From positions 155,668 to 219,667 of the forward strand of contig NZ_SEUI01000006.1 in NCBI RefSeq assembly GCF_008370255.1: DNA of 64,000 nt, read 5' to 3'. Of this stretch, positions 1 to 9,490 are shown one piece after another (the stretch's first letter is position 1; the number at the start of each line of letters is the position of its first letter). The position numbers and the translations under genes were made by a program. Source of the DNA: Pseudoalteromonas sp. FUC4 (lineage in GTDB: Bacteria; Pseudomonadota; Gammaproteobacteria; Enterobacterales; Alteromonadaceae). Under the pieces are notes generated by a model that worked only from the letters and a program-made list of their open reading frames with translations, searched no databases and was not told where the DNA came from.

Positions 1-645
1 CCCTGCGCCATGATGAATAGCTTTGACTTTGATACCGTATTTAGCTCTATCGATAAACAAGGTCGTTATGCCTTTGGTAACCAGCCTAATATAGCTAATT
101 GGAACTGTGCACGCTTAGCTGAGAGCTTAATACCGCTTATTAGTGATGATGACGAGCAAGCTGTTTCGTTAATGACGCCATACATTAATAGCTTTGCTGA
201 GCAGTTTAATGCTGAGTTTACGGCTATGTGGGGGAAAAAACTGGGCTTGAGTGCAAAAAATGCAAGCGAAAGTGAGTTAATTGCAGAGTTATTAACGCTA
301 TTAAAAGATAACCAGCTCGACTACACCAATACCTTTGATGCGCTTACTGAATCCTTAAAGGGAGAAGCAGTAGTACCCGAGTCGCTAATCGAATGGAGAG
401 CTAAGTGGATAAACTTAACTGACAATAATAGTTATGAAGTAATGAGAGCGGCAAATCCTCGTGTGATCCCTCGTAACCACATGATTGAAAAAATAATTTC
501 AGAGTATAATACTGCAGGGTCTAGTGAGTTACTAAAGCGCTTTATGAAAATAGTGGGAAATCCGTATTCTGATGATGAAAAGCTATCAGAGTTTCAGGCT
601 GCACCGATAGATGATAATGATTACCAGACTTTTTGTGGTACTTAA
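1..645 (+). CDS. selO: Protein adenylyltransferase SelO (YdiU/UPF0061), C-terminal part
   Basis: The reading frame is open from the first base of the window, so this is the 3' part of a gene that begins upstream; the ATG at position 10 is internal. Family knowledge: SelO is a pseudokinase-fold enzyme that transfers AMP to protein Ser/Thr/Tyr residues and is linked to redox stress. The visible part carries the family signatures QGRYAFGNQP followed by WNCARLAESL, NPRVIPRNHMIE near the end, and the terminal YQTFCGT, whose Cys sits where eukaryotic SelO has selenocysteine. About 214 residues are visible of a family usually near 480-500, so the nucleotide-binding half is outside the window. It is followed by 389 bp of non-coding DNA. 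Confidence 0.9.
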   Translation, partial: PCAMMNSFDFDTVFSSIDKQGRYAFGNQPNIANWNCARLAESLIPLISDDDEQAVSLMTPYINSFAEQFNAEFTAMWGKKLGLSAKNASESELIAELLTLLKDNQLDYTNTFDALTESLKGEAVVPESLIEWRAKWINLTDNNSYEVMRAANPRVIPRNHMIEKIISEYNTAGSSELLKRFMKIVGNPYSDDEKLSEFQAAPIDDNDYQTFCGT

Positions 646-1034
646 TTATTATTATTTAATGTAACTACATGATTCAAAAGAGTCATTTTTAACCAAATAT
701 GAGCATATATGTTTGGGAATGTAAACTCTGGTGGTATTATGCGCCGAATTAAAGTGAGGCAATATTTCTGTGCATATACTAAGTGTATTTTATTTAATTG
801 CCCTTACATTCTTTGTTCAATACTAATCTACAAAAACTACTATACTTATTTTTCAATAAAGTTTTAATTTCGCCTATAGTAAGTGGTTGTGTGTTGTTAC
901 AGGGGGTTGAAAAAAGTTATAAACTTTATTTTTCGTTAAGTCTTGATTAACAAAGGCTCAGTTAGTCTATATAAAACTGATTGAGCTAGTATTGATTAGC
1001 TACAATTTTAAATTGTTCAAATGGGAAGAAAACA
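646..1034. other. Intergenic region selO-ompA, 389 bp
   Basis: I see no gene here. The stretch is AT-rich with several short T and A runs. The only supported element is a sigma70-like promoter close to the porin start, annotated separately. No clear terminator hairpin follows selO. Confidence 0.5.
943..971 (+). promoter_or_regulatory. Putative sigma70 promoter of the OmpA-like porin
   Basis: TTGATT (943-948) is separated by 17 bp from TCTATA (966-971). Transcription would start near 978 and give a leader of about 57 nt before the ATG at 1035. The boxes fit the consensus moderately, and AT-rich DNA offers other candidates. Confidence 0.4.
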
Positions 1035-2090
1035 ATGAAATTAAAATCACTTACAATCGCAATCGCGTTAGCTGCAACTAGCGCATCTTCATTCGCTGCT
1101 GATAAAGAGCCTGGTTTCTACATTGGCGCTTTTGGCGACTACTACGACGCATCTTGGAGAAACATACGTGGGCAAAATGGCCTTGACGTAAACGAGTCAA
1201 CTGGTTGGGGTGTAGAAGCTGGTTACCGTTTCAGTGATTACTGGAGCGCACGTCTTGAGTTTGCAGATATGGACTTTAATGCTTTTGATAAAGTAAATGG
1301 CAACCGCGATAATGTTGATGGCGAACGTTACGGTATTGATGCTCTTTACCACATTGATGGCGGTCCTTTCTATGGCCTTTTCGGTATTAAAGAAATGGAC
1401 ATAGTAGATGACAATACATTCCTAAATGCAGGTGTTGGTTACCAACATTTCATTACAGATGGTTTATTTGTTAATGCTGAAACAGCCGTATATCAAGGTC
1501 TTGATAAAGGTTATACAGATGTAGGCGCTAAAATTGGTATTAACTACTTATTTGGCCAAAATTCAGCACCAGTTGAGCCAGTAAAACCAGCTCCTGAAGT
1601 AGTTGAAGTAGCTGTAGCTCCTACAGATAGCGACAACGACAACATTCCTGATGCAGATGATAAGTGTGCTAACACACCTATGACTGATGCAGTTGATGGC
1701 ACTGGTTGTACTTTATATGAAGACAAAGAAGTAACTGTAAGCTTATTAGTGACTTTCCCTAACAATGCTTCAGCAGTATCTACTCAGTACTTAAATGATA
1801 TTGAAAAAGTATCTGCATTCTTAAAAGAGTACCCAGATACAACAGTACTTTTAGAAGGTCATACTTCTTCTGTAGGTAAAGCAACTTACAACAAATGGTT
1901 ATCTAAAAAACGTGCTGATGCTGTAGCTAAGCAACTTGTTGCTGATGGTATTGCTGAAGACCGTATTACTACAGTTGGTTTAGGTGAAGAGCGTCTTAAA
2001 AATGATGCAAACACTAAAGCTGCAAACGCAGAAAACCGTCGTGTAGAAGCGCATATCAAAACTATCAAAAACGTTAAAGTTTTACGTTAA
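1035..2090 (+). CDS. OmpA/OprF-like outer membrane porin with peptidoglycan-binding domain
   Basis: This is an outer-membrane beta-barrel protein anchored to peptidoglycan. Residues 1-21 form a signal peptide with an Ala-rich h-region and cleavage predicted after SFA. Residues about 25-174 form an OmpA-type barrel rich in alternating aromatic strands. A Pro/Val-rich linker follows (178-197), then an acidic TSP3-like calcium repeat (about 198-212, DSDNDN...DADDKC), a Cys pair (C211/C225), and an OmpA C-terminal domain (about 236-347) with the GHTSSVG...YN...LS.KRA signature. The order barrel, TSP3, OmpA domain matches OprF-like porins of Alteromonadales. The start is chosen on a purine-rich GGGAAGAAAA upstream of the ATG. 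It is monocistronic, with a strong terminator just downstream. Codon use is highly biased, as expected for an abundant protein. Confidence 0.9.
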   Translation: MKLKSLTIAIALAATSASSFAADKEPGFYIGAFGDYYDASWRNIRGQNGLDVNESTGWGVEAGYRFSDYWSARLEFADMDFNAFDKVNGNRDNVDGERYGIDALYHIDGGPFYGLFGIKEMDIVDDNTFLNAGVGYQHFITDGLFVNAETAVYQGLDKGYTDVGAKIGINYLFGQNSAPVEPVKPAPEVVEVAVAPTDSDNDNIPDADDKCANTPMTDAVDGTGCTLYEDKEVTVSLLVTFPNNASAVSTQYLNDIEKVSAFLKEYPDTTVLLEGHTSSVGKATYNKWLSKKRADAVAKQLVADGIAEDRITTVGLGEERLKNDANTKAANAENRRVEAHIKTIKNVKVLR

Positions 2091-2108
2091 TTAAATAGTT
2101 TGTAATAA

Positions 2109-2135
2109 AAACCCAGCCAAGTGCTGGGTTTTTTT
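2109..2135 (+). terminator. Rho-independent terminator of the porin gene
   Basis: The stem ACCCAGC / GCTGGGT (2111-2117 / 2123-2129) has a 5-nt loop and is followed by seven T residues, about 20 bp after the stop codon. Confidence 0.9.
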
Positions 2136-2382
2136 ATGCCTGTAATAAATTAATACTAGTTAATGGTAATGATTCTTACTTAACAAGTATTCATGGAAAT
2201 AGTTTTTACCACCACCACTATTCATAGTATTTATAATCGGTATAATCAGTTGCGTAACTGGATGGATTTTCATCTATCCATAAAAGCTTTATAATTACGC
2301 GTTAGAATACTATAAGTATTGGGTAACTTATTTGCGCCCAAAGCGCTACCGGATACTTTCACGTCACCAAGAGGGCAATATT

Positions 2383-4980
2383 GTGCTACAAGAATATCGT
2401 AAACACGTAGAAGAACGTGCCGCGTTAGGTATCGTACCAGCGCCATTAGATGCTCAGCAAACTGCTGATCTTATTGAATTAATAAAAAACCCACCTGCAG
2501 GTGAAGAAGAATTCATTTTAGATTTGTTCATTCAGCGTATACCAGCTGGTGTTGATGATGCTGCTTATATTAAAGCGGGATTTTTAGCAGCTGTAGCTAA
2601 AGGTGAAGCTAATTCTCCACTTGTTTCTAAAGAAAAAGCGGCAGAATTATTAGGTACAATGCTGGGCGGTTACAATATCGCACCAATGATTGACCTACTT
2701 GATGACGAAACACTTGCACCAATCGTAGTTAAAGGCCTTTCAAATACATTACTTATGTTTGATGCGTTTTACGATGTTGAAGAAAAAGCAAAAGCGGGTA
2801 ATACATTCGCTAAGCAAATTATTGAGTCTTGGGCAAATGCAGAATGGTTTACTAATAAGCCAGCTGTTGCTGAAAAGATCTCAGTTACTGTATTTAAAGT
2901 AACTGGCGAGACAAATACTGATGACTTATCACCAGCTCCAGATGCATGGTCTCGTCCAGATATCCCACTTCATGCTTTAGCAATGCTAAAAATTGAACGT
3001 GATGGAATTACACCAGACAAGCCAGGCGAAGTAGGTCCAATCTCTCAGCTTGAAGAATTAAAAACTAAAGGCTTACCACTTGCATATGTAGGTGATGTTG
3101 TTGGTACTGGTTCTTCTCGTAAGTCTGCAACTAACTCTGTACTTTGGTTCATGGGCGATGATATCCCATTCGTACCAAACAAGCGTGTTGGCGGTGTATG
3201 TTTAGGTAATAAAATTGCTCCAATCTTCTTCAATACAATGGAAGATTCAGGCGCATTACCAATTGAATTAAATGTTGATGAGCTTAACATGGGTGAGCAA
3301 ATCGATATTTACCCGTACGAAGGTGTTGTTAAGAGCCACGGTACTGACAAAGTAATCTCAACTTTTGAACTTAAATCTGATGTAATTTTAGATGAAGTTC
3401 GTGCTGGTGGTCGTATACCACTTATCATTGGTCGTGGTTTAACTGATAAAGCACGTACATCACTTGGCCTAGGTCCAACTGATGTATTTAAAGTACCAAC
3501 AGTGACAGAAGTTTCTGAAAAAGGCTTCACACTAGCGCAAAAAATGGTTGGTAAAGCGTGTAACGTTCCTGGTATTCGCCCAGGCCAATACTGTGAACCT
3601 AAAATGACAACTGTTGGCTCGCAAGATACAACAGGTCCTATGACACGTGACGAACTTAAAGACTTAGCATGTTTAGGTTTTTCTGCAGATTTAACAATGC
3701 AGTCTTTCTGTCATACGTCGGCTTACCCTAAACCAATCGATGTAAACACTCACCATACGCTTCCTGATTTCATCATGAACCGTGGCGGTGTGTCACTTCG
3801 CCCAGGTGATGGTGTAATTCACTCATGGTTAAACCGTATGTTATTACCTGATACTGTAGGTACTGGTGGTGATTCACATACACGTTTCCCATTAGGTATT
3901 TCATTCCCTGCAGGTTCGGGTGCAGTAGCATTCGCAGCAGCTACAGGTGTTATGCCTCTTGATATGCCTGAGTCAATTTTGGTTCGCTTTAAAGGTGAAA
4001 TGCAACCAGGTATCACTTTACGTGACCTTGTACATGCAATCCCTTACTTCGGTATTAAAGAAGGTTTATTAACAGTTGAGAAAAAAGGTAAAATTAACGA
4101 ATTCTCTGGTCGTGTACTAGAAATTGAAGGCGTTGAACACCTAACTGTTGAGCAAGCGTTCGAATTATCAGATGCATCTGCAGAGCGCTCTGCAGCAGGT
4201 TGTGCGGTTAAACTTTCTAAAGAGTCTATCGCAGAATACCTAGAATCAAACATTGTTATGCTTAAATGGATGATCTCTGAAGGTTACGGCGATGTACGTA
4301 CTATTGAGCGTCGTATTACTGCAATGCAAGATTGGTTAGCTAACCCAGAACTAATGGAAGCTGATGCTGATGCAGAGTACAAACATGTACTTGAAATCGA
4401 TTTAGCAGATATTAAAGAGCCAATCCTTTGTGCTCCAAATGACCCTGATGATGCACGTTTATTATCTGATGTTACTGGCGAGAAAATCGACGAAGTATTC
4501 ATCGGTTCTTGTATGACTAACATCGGTCACTTCCGCGCAGCAGGTAAGTTACTAGATGGCTTTAAAGGTCGTATCCCAACTCAGCTTTGGGTTGCTCCGC
4601 CAACTAAGATGGATAAAGATCAGCTTACAGACGAAGGTTACTACGGTATCTTTGGTCGTATTGGTGCACGTATCGAAACACCAGGTTGTTCACTATGTAT
4701 GGGTAATCAAGCACGCGTTGCAGACAAAGCAACAGTTGTGTCTACCTCTACACGTAACTTCCCTAACCGTTTAGGTAATGGCGCGAACGTATTCTTAGCT
4801 TCAGCAGAACTTGCTGCAGTAGCGGCTATTTTAGGTAAACTACCTACTCCAGCTGAGTACCAAGAATACGCAGCGAAGATTAATGCAACGGCTGCAGATA
4901 CTTACCGTTACTTAAACTTCCACCGTATGCCTGCTTACACTAAAAAAGCAGACAACGTGATTATTCAACAAGCTGTATAA
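2383..4980 (+). CDS. acnB: Aconitate hydratase B (aconitase / 2-methylisocitrate dehydratase)
   Basis: AcnB interconverts citrate and isocitrate via cis-aconitate in the TCA cycle, using a [4Fe-4S] cluster in the cytoplasm. The cluster ligands are visible as the Cys in [10 protein letters not shown] and the Cys pair in [10 protein letters not shown]. The N-terminal HEAT-like domain ([15 protein letters not shown]) and the swivel region ([19 protein letters not shown]) are typical. The frame is open from a TTG at 2332, but the GTG at 2383 has GAGGG seven bases upstream and gives 865 residues, the length of E. coli AcnB, so it is preferred. The gene stands alone, ends in a strong terminator, and shows the codon bias of a highly expressed gene. 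Confidence 0.96.
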   Translation: MLQEYRKHVEERAALGIVPAPLDAQQTADLIELIKNPPAGEEEFILDLFIQRIPAGVDDAAYIKAGFLAAVAKGEANSPLVSKEKAAELLGTMLGGYNIAPMIDLLDDETLAPIVVKGLSNTLLMFDAFYDVEEKAKAGNTFAKQIIESWANAEWFTNKPAVAEKISVTVFKVTGETNTDDLSPAPDAWSRPDIPLHALAMLKIERDGITPDKPGEVGPISQLEELKTKGLPLAYVGDVVGTGSSRKSATNSVLWFMGDDIPFVPNKRVGGVCLGNKIAPIFFNTMEDSGALPIELNVDELNMGEQIDIYPYEGVVKSHGTDKVISTFELKSDVILDEVRAGGRIPLIIGRGLTDKARTSLGLGPTDVFKVPTVTEVSEKGFTLAQKMVGKACNVPGIRPGQYCEPKMTTVGSQDTTGPMTRDELKDLACLGFSADLTMQSFCHTSAYPKPIDVNTHHTLPDFIMNRGGVSLRPGDGVIHSWLNRMLLPDTVGTGGDSHTRFPLGISFPAGSGAVAFAAATGVMPLDMPESILVRFKGEMQPGITLRDLVHAIPYFGIKEGLLTVEKKGKINEFSGRVLEIEGVEHLTVEQAFELSDASAERSAAGCAVKLSKESIAEYLESNIVMLKWMISEGYGDVRTIERRITAMQDWLANPELMEADADAEYKHVLEIDLADIKEPILCAPNDPDDARLLSDVTGEKIDEVFIGSCMTNIGHFRAAGKLLDGFKGRIPTQLWVAPPTKMDKDQLTDEGYYGIFGRIGARIETPGCSLCMGNQARVADKATVVSTSTRNFPNRLGNGANVFLASAELAAVAAILGKLPTPAEYQEYAAKINATAADTYRYLNFHRMPAYTKKADNVIIQQAV

Positions 4981-4996
4981 TTTTTAGAGTTTGTTT

Positions 4997-5020
4997 AAAA
5001 ACCCGCTTCGGCGGGTTTTT
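4997..5020 (+). terminator. Terminator of acnB
   Basis: The stem ACCCGC / GCGGGT (5001-5006 / 5011-5016) with a TTCG tetraloop is followed by a T-run, 20 bp after the acnB stop. Confidence 0.92.
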
Positions 5021-5180
5021 TATTGGCTAAAATAAATATTAGATAGTTCATGCTCCTTTTTTTGTATTATTGTATTAACTCTAGTCTTAAATTGCTTTTA
5101 AAGTAATTAATCGCGCAAAAATTCCTATCAAAATGCATTAAAATCCTTATCAATATTCTCATTATTTTAGGCGAGATTTT

Positions 5181-5813
5181 ATGACAGCATTAAACAACCA
5201 GAATTTATTGCAACTACGTTTTGTTAACCAAGCAAATATTGATTTGGTTAAGCCTTCTTTTGATAACCTTCCAGCAAATCTATATGCAGATGGTGCCTTT
5301 CGTAAACGTCGCTATTCAGTAGTTAAAATGCAAAATGGTGAAATAAAGCTACAGCAAGCCAAAGCATTTGTTCAAGACGATTCAATTAATACTTTTCAAG
5401 GTAATGTAGAGCGTACATACGAAAACCTAGAGCCAAGTTTACTTGAGTCAGAGGGCATGAAAAGCATTGTAAATGAGTTTCGCCAACTAACCGGTATTGA
5501 TGAAGAACGTAATATTGAAATTCATCAGTTCCGCATGCTTGCCATTGATAGCGATACACCTGCAGCGCCAGAGGGCGTGCATCAAGATGGTTTTGACCAT
5601 GTATGTATATGCGGTGTTTCTCACGAGAACTTAGAAGGTGGCGAACTACTTGTATACGAAAACAAGCAAGCTGAGCCTTGTTTTAAAATGGAAATAAAAG
5701 ACGGCATGTTTGCATTAATAAACGACCGTCAAGTGTGGCATAACGCAACACCTATGAACAAAATTGATGCTAGCAAACCAGGTTACCTGGATTGTTTTGT
5801 ATTAACGTCTTAA
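5181..5813 (+). CDS. 2OG-Fe(II) dioxygenase family protein (PF10014, isoleucine-dioxygenase-like)
   Basis: The protein of 210 residues resembles the 2OG-Fe dioxygenases that hydroxylate free amino acids (IDO/BsmA-like). The iron-binding facial triad is visible as His134 and Asp136 (VHQDG) and His187 (VWHNATP). The downstream segment where this family usually shows an Arg that binds 2-oxoglutarate reads GYLDCFVLTS, so I do not see that Arg. The substrate cannot be read from sequence; a free aliphatic amino acid is the family precedent. The gene is followed after 9 bp by a VC1184-type aminotransferase with a GGAATAAGC ribosome site between them, so the two are very likely co-transcribed. It may provide a hydroxylated substrate to its neighbour, but that is inference. 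Confidence 0.82.
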   Translation: MTALNNQNLLQLRFVNQANIDLVKPSFDNLPANLYADGAFRKRRYSVVKMQNGEIKLQQAKAFVQDDSINTFQGNVERTYENLEPSLLESEGMKSIVNEFRQLTGIDEERNIEIHQFRMLAIDSDTPAAPEGVHQDGFDHVCICGVSHENLEGGELLVYENKQAEPCFKMEIKDGMFALINDRQVWHNATPMNKIDASKPGYLDCFVLTS

Positions 5814-5822
5814 GGAATAAGC

Positions 5823-7058
5823 ATGAACATAACGCAATTACGTGAGCAGTTTCCAGCATTAATGCAAAGTGTTGATGGTAAATCGCCAATATTTTTAGAC
5901 GGACCTGGTGGCTCGCAGGTACCAACATCGGTGCTTAATGCGATGACAGCTTATTTAGGTCATTATAATTCGAACTTAGGTGGCGCGTTTTTTTCAAGTG
6001 ATAAAACGGTTGAGTTGATGGCTAATGCGCGCCAAGCCGCCGCTGATTTACTTAATGCACCTAGCTCACAACAAATTGTGTTTGGTCCGAATATGACCAG
6101 CCTAACGTTTAGTTTTAGCCGTGCTATTTCTCGTGACTGGCAGGCTGGCGATGAAATAATTGTAACTAATGCCGATCACTTCTCAAACGTATCGTCGTGG
6201 CAACAAGCTGCAGAAGATAAAGGCGTTAAAGTTAATACGGCTTTAATTAATGAAGCTGATTGCAGCTTAGATATGGTGCAGTTTGAAAGCTTATTAAACA
6301 GCAACACTAAGCTTGTTGCGGTAACTTACGCTTCAAATACCACAGGTTCAATTAACGATATTAAACGTATTGTAGAGCTTGCTCACGCTGTAGGTGCACT
6401 TGTTTATGTTGATGCCGTACACTATACACCGCATGAACTTGTTGACGTGCAAGCACTTGATTGCGACTTCTTAGCCTGCTCTGCGTATAAGTTTTTTGGC
6501 CCGCATTTAGGTATGGTTTACGGTAAAAAAGAACATTTAGACGGGTTTACGCCTTACAAGGTTGAGCCAGCTAAAGACGTAGCACCAGGTCGCTGGGAAA
6601 CCGGCACACAAAGCTTTGAAGCAATGGCTGGTTTTATCGCGGCTGTAGATTACATTGCGGCGATTAGCGAACTTGACGATAGCCATTCACGCCGCGAAAA
6701 GCTAAGTGTTGCTTTTGCTAAAACTAAACAACACGAAATGGCGCTTAGTGAGCACTTTTTAACGCGCTTGGTAAACTACCCACGCATTAAATTATTTGGT
6801 ATTGATGACTTTGATCGCTTAAATGAGCGTACACCTACTTTTGCTTTAATTTTTGAAGGACTTGAGCCGCGCGCTGTTTCAGAATTTTTAGGTAAGCAGC
6901 ATATTTGCGTGTGGGATGGTAATTTTTACGCGCAAGGTTTGTGCAAGCAATTAGATGTGCTTGATAAAGGCGGTGTAGTGCGCATTGGTTGCATGCACTA
7001 CAACACCATTGAAGAGCTAGATCAGTTGTTTAATTTATTTGATGAACTGCTAGGTTAA
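5823..7058 (+). CDS. Class V aminotransferase, cysteine-desulfurase-like (VC1184 subfamily)
   Basis: A PLP-dependent fold-type I enzyme of 411 residues. The PLP Schiff-base lysine is Lys223 in SAYKFFGPHLG, the cofactor-contacting VDAVHY lies at about 196-201, and NADHFSNV at about 116-123. It resembles the VC1184 subfamily, annotated as cysteine-desulfurase-like but without proven desulfurase activity. No Fe-S scaffold gene (sufB, iscU) is nearby, so a role in cluster assembly is unlikely. It follows the 2OG oxygenase by 9 bp and ends in a hairpin shared with the convergent gene. A lyase or aminotransferase acting on a hydroxylated amino acid is one possibility. Confidence 0.85.
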   Translation: MNITQLREQFPALMQSVDGKSPIFLDGPGGSQVPTSVLNAMTAYLGHYNSNLGGAFFSSDKTVELMANARQAAADLLNAPSSQQIVFGPNMTSLTFSFSRAISRDWQAGDEIIVTNADHFSNVSSWQQAAEDKGVKVNTALINEADCSLDMVQFESLLNSNTKLVAVTYASNTTGSINDIKRIVELAHAVGALVYVDAVHYTPHELVDVQALDCDFLACSAYKFFGPHLGMVYGKKEHLDGFTPYKVEPAKDVAPGRWETGTQSFEAMAGFIAAVDYIAAISELDDSHSRREKLSVAFAKTKQHEMALSEHFLTRLVNYPRIKLFGIDDFDRLNERTPTFALIFEGLEPRAVSEFLGKQHICVWDGNFYAQGLCKQLDVLDKGGVVRIGCMHYNTIEELDQLFNLFDELLG

Positions 7059-7069
7059 TCATATCGTTT

Positions 7070-7095
7070 TGGTGCGCTAACTCTTTGGCGCACCA
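7070..7095. terminator. Bidirectional hairpin between convergent genes
   Basis: TGGTGCGC (7070-7077) pairs with GCGCACCA (7088-7095). It lies 12 bp past the aminotransferase stop and overlaps the last codons of the convergent oxygenase gene. The T-run is short on both sides, so termination may be incomplete. Confidence 0.5.
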
Positions 7096-7781
7096 TATAT
7101 TTGTTCTGCGCGATTAAACAGCACCCACGACGTTAAAATATACTTATCGTTTGATACTGGCTTATTACCTCTGTGAGTATGTGTAAAGTAGCCTGGGGCT
7201 ATTACCATAGTGCCTTTTTTAGGTGCGATTTTACGGTTTTGATAGTAAAACTCTGTTTCACCACCTTCTTCTACATCGTTTAAATAAAACATAAATAGCA
7301 ACACGCGATGCAACGCTTCATTATGTTGTAGCTGCGGATAAACCTCACTGTGCCAGTAAGGGTAGCCACCTTTATTTACCTCGTATTTTTGAGCTTGAAT
7401 ATTACCAAGTCTGAAAATTTGCTGCACAAGCATAGGTAATTGTGGTCTGCCTACTTCATCGAAGTTTTCGTGAGTTAAATCGACAATGTCTCCTGTTTTT
7501 GGGTGATAAACTTTTAAGCCAAACGCCCCAATCATCATAAAAATATGCTCTTCAACATACTTAAAAACATGCTGTGCAGTCGTTTGTTGTATATGTTTTA
7601 ATTGTTGTGCATATTCGGGGTGATTATTTAAGTGTAGGTCGTGGCTGTCTTTTTTCTTTAAGTCGACACCGCCCGATGTTACCCCTTGTCTTACATGCGG
7701 GCTTTGCGCGAATGTGGAAATAAATTCATCGCAAAACTCATCGCTCAATGCGTTATCAATAACGCGTATAAAGTCCGTCAT
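7077..7781 (-). CDS. Prolyl-4-hydroxylase-like 2OG-Fe(II) oxygenase
   Basis: A cytoplasmic 234-residue protein with a C-terminal double-stranded beta-helix of the prolyl 4-hydroxylase type. The proximal motif is His144-Ser-Glu146 (WHSEVYP), i.e. HxE rather than the usual HxD. The distal His is in HTHRGNKP (201 or 203), and Lys213 in KYILTSW is the expected 2OG-binding basic residue. LNDVEEGGETEF and KKGTMVIAPG match the family core. The substrate is unknown; bacterial relatives hydroxylate proteins or peptides. It is transcribed divergently from a thioesterase with only 33 bp between the start codons. No direct link to the neighbouring sugar genes is visible. Confidence 0.82.
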   Translation of the reverse strand: MTDFIRVIDNALSDEFCDEFISTFAQSPHVRQGVTSGGVDLKKKDSHDLHLNNHPEYAQQLKHIQQTTAQHVFKYVEEHIFMMIGAFGLKVYHPKTGDIVDLTHENFDEVGRPQLPMLVQQIFRLGNIQAQKYEVNKGGYPYWHSEVYPQLQHNEALHRVLLFMFYLNDVEEGGETEFYYQNRKIAPKKGTMVIAPGYFTHTHRGNKPVSNDKYILTSWVLFNRAEQIYGAPKS

Positions 7782-7814
7782 GGTTTACCTTTATATAATT
7801 ATTATTGGATTTTT

Positions 7815-8213
7815 ATGTTTATTGAAAAAGTGATGCCGCGCTTTAGCGAAACAGATGCACTCGGACACATCAACAATACCGTACTCCCTGTATGGTTTGA
7901 AGTCGCGCGTGGACCTATTTTTAAGTTTTTTACACCAGACTTAAATCCACATGATTGGAAATTGATTATCGCCAAAGTAGAAGTGTCGTTTGTAGGTGAA
8001 TTATTTTATGGCCACGAAGTGACAGTTAAAACCTCTGTAGAGCATATAGGCACTAGCTCTTTTACACTTCGACAAGAAGCATGGCAACACGATAAATGCT
8101 GCGCAATAGGCAAAGCTGTGATGGTGAGGTACGATTTTATTGCTAAATCAAAGCAAGCGCTTAGCATTGACGAAAAAACGGCGCTTAACGAGCATATTTA
8201 CCAAAGCAATTAA
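7815..8213 (+). CDS. Acyl-CoA thioesterase family protein (hotdog fold, YbgC/4HBT type)
   Basis: A hotdog-fold thioesterase of 132 residues. The family core is MPRFSETDALGHINNTVLPVWFE at the N-terminus (the Asp in SETD is the expected catalytic residue), followed by the VSFVGELFYG strand and EHIGTSSFTLR. The open frame extends upstream to 7686 into the divergent oxygenase gene, but homology begins at MFIEKV, so the ATG at 7815 is chosen. The ribosome site is weak (GGA upstream). It would hydrolyse acyl-CoA or acyl-ACP thioesters in the cytoplasm; the chain preference is unknown. Confidence 0.85.
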   Translation: MFIEKVMPRFSETDALGHINNTVLPVWFEVARGPIFKFFTPDLNPHDWKLIIAKVEVSFVGELFYGHEVTVKTSVEHIGTSSFTLRQEAWQHDKCCAIGKAVMVRYDFIAKSKQALSIDEKTALNEHIYQSN

Positions 8214-8340
8214 CCTTACGAGGCTTATATTTTACATAAGCCTATACTGAGCTGGATTAGTGTAAATAAATAATGGCAGCTGTAAATTTTTGTCGTGATT
8301 TTTTAACGCATTTAGATTGAGTTACAGGCTTCAATTATAT

Positions 8341-8360
8341 ACTATTTATATTATATATTG
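8341..8360. promoter_or_regulatory. Operator-like AT palindrome upstream of galM
   Basis: The 15-mer ACTATTTATATTATA (8341-8355) is the exact reverse complement of TATAATATAAATAGT upstream of the TonB receptor (9497-9511). With the flanking bases the arms ACTATTTAT / ATATATTGT form an imperfect palindrome about a 3-nt centre. It lies about 54 bp upstream of galM, where a repressor or activator could act. The role as an operator is inferred from recurrence. Confidence 0.45.
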
Positions 8361-8413
8361 TTGCGCCGTTATAACAGGAAATGTTAATTCGGTAATTTGA
8401 TTGGAGAATGCGT

Positions 8414-9388
8414 GTGACATCTATTGGCAATAACCAACCTTTACAAGTTATTCAGCTCAGTGATGGTCAAAATTTAACAGCTGAAATTTTGCCATTTGGC
8501 GCAATAATAAAAAGCATTAAATTTAAAAAACAAGAAATGACCCTTAGCGTCGACGACCCGCAATACTATCTTGAAAACCCATTTTACTTAGGCGCAACTG
8601 TCGGTAGATACGCTAACCGCATTGCTGGTGGATGTTTTAGTCTATCGGGTACTGAATATCAGTTAGATACTAATAACGGTCCTAATAGCCTGCACGGCGG
8701 CGTTAAAGGCTTTAATAAAGTTCTTTGGCAAGTAAGTAAACAAACTGAAAGTGAAGTTGAGCTTTATTATTGCTCGCCCGACGGCGAACAAGGTTTCCCT
8801 GGGGAGTTGCAGGTTTGGCAAATGATTAGCGCTAAAAACGGCGAGCTTACTCTGCACTTTAAAGCGATAACTAATAAAGAAACGCTCGTTAACTTTACTA
8901 ACCATTGCTACTTTAATCTTGATAGCAGTGAATCAATTAATGAGCATCTTGTTCAAATTAATACCGATCGTTATCTTCCTATTGATACAACTAGTATTCC
9001 ACTTAATGAAGCCGCTTTAGCTACAGGCACCTGCTTTGACTTTACCAAGCCAGCTCAAGTTGGTAAGGCATTAAGCGCTGTTCACCCTCAACTAGAAGCT
9101 GGAAATGGCTTTGATCACTGCTATATTTTTAATGATGACAGCAGTTTAAAGACGATGGCTACATTAACTTCGCCACACACGAAGGTTAATTTAACGCTTA
9201 AGAGCACTCAGCCTGGTATGCAGTTATACACCGCTAACTTTGTAGGTGCGCCTTTTAAAGCACGGCAAGCTTTGTGTTTTGAAGCGCAAAATTGGCCAGA
9301 TGCGCCAAACCGGACAAATTTTCCAAAAGCTAATTTACTGCCGGGAGAGGATTACGAACAGGTTATTATTTACTCTTTTTCTGAGTGA
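8414..9388 (+). CDS. galM: Aldose 1-epimerase (galactose mutarotase)
   Basis: Interconverts beta- and alpha-D-galactose, supplying the alpha anomer to galactokinase. Family features are visible: GATVGRYANRIAGG with the substrate-contacting Arg, NNGPNSLHGG with the conserved His, TNHCYFNL with the catalytic-region His, FDHCYI, and a C-terminal CFEAQNWPDAPN containing the catalytic-base Glu. An ATG at 8408 lies only 1 nt after GGAG, whereas the in-frame GTG at 8414 lies 7 nt after it, so GTG is preferred (324 aa; 326 from the ATG). It sits alone ahead of the TonB receptor and shares an operator-like palindrome with it, which ties it to the galactoside locus rather than to the distant galETK operon. 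Confidence 0.93.
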   Translation: MTSIGNNQPLQVIQLSDGQNLTAEILPFGAIIKSIKFKKQEMTLSVDDPQYYLENPFYLGATVGRYANRIAGGCFSLSGTEYQLDTNNGPNSLHGGVKGFNKVLWQVSKQTESEVELYYCSPDGEQGFPGELQVWQMISAKNGELTLHFKAITNKETLVNFTNHCYFNLDSSESINEHLVQINTDRYLPIDTTSIPLNEAALATGTCFDFTKPAQVGKALSAVHPQLEAGNGFDHCYIFNDDSSLKTMATLTSPHTKVNLTLKSTQPGMQLYTANFVGAPFKARQALCFEAQNWPDAPNRTNFPKANLLPGEDYEQVIIYSFSE

Positions 9389-9490
9389 ATACAGTATTCT
9401 AATGTTAATTTAAAGAAAATTAAAAGCAAAAATATAGTGATTAAATGCTATCCATAATTCAGGAAAAGGTTGCACTTTTTGCTGGTTTAA

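Noticed and set aside
2332..2382. N-terminal extension of acnB from an in-frame TTG
   Set aside because: No homology over these 17 codons; the GTG at 2383 has a good ribosome site and gives the standard 865-residue enzyme.
5823..7058. SufS/IscS assignment
   Set aside because: No Fe-S assembly neighbour and the sequence fits the VC1184 group better than SufS or IscS.
7686..7814. Thioesterase extension into the divergent oxygenase gene
   Set aside because: The added residues have no family match and overlap the start of the divergent gene; homology starts at the ATG at 7815.
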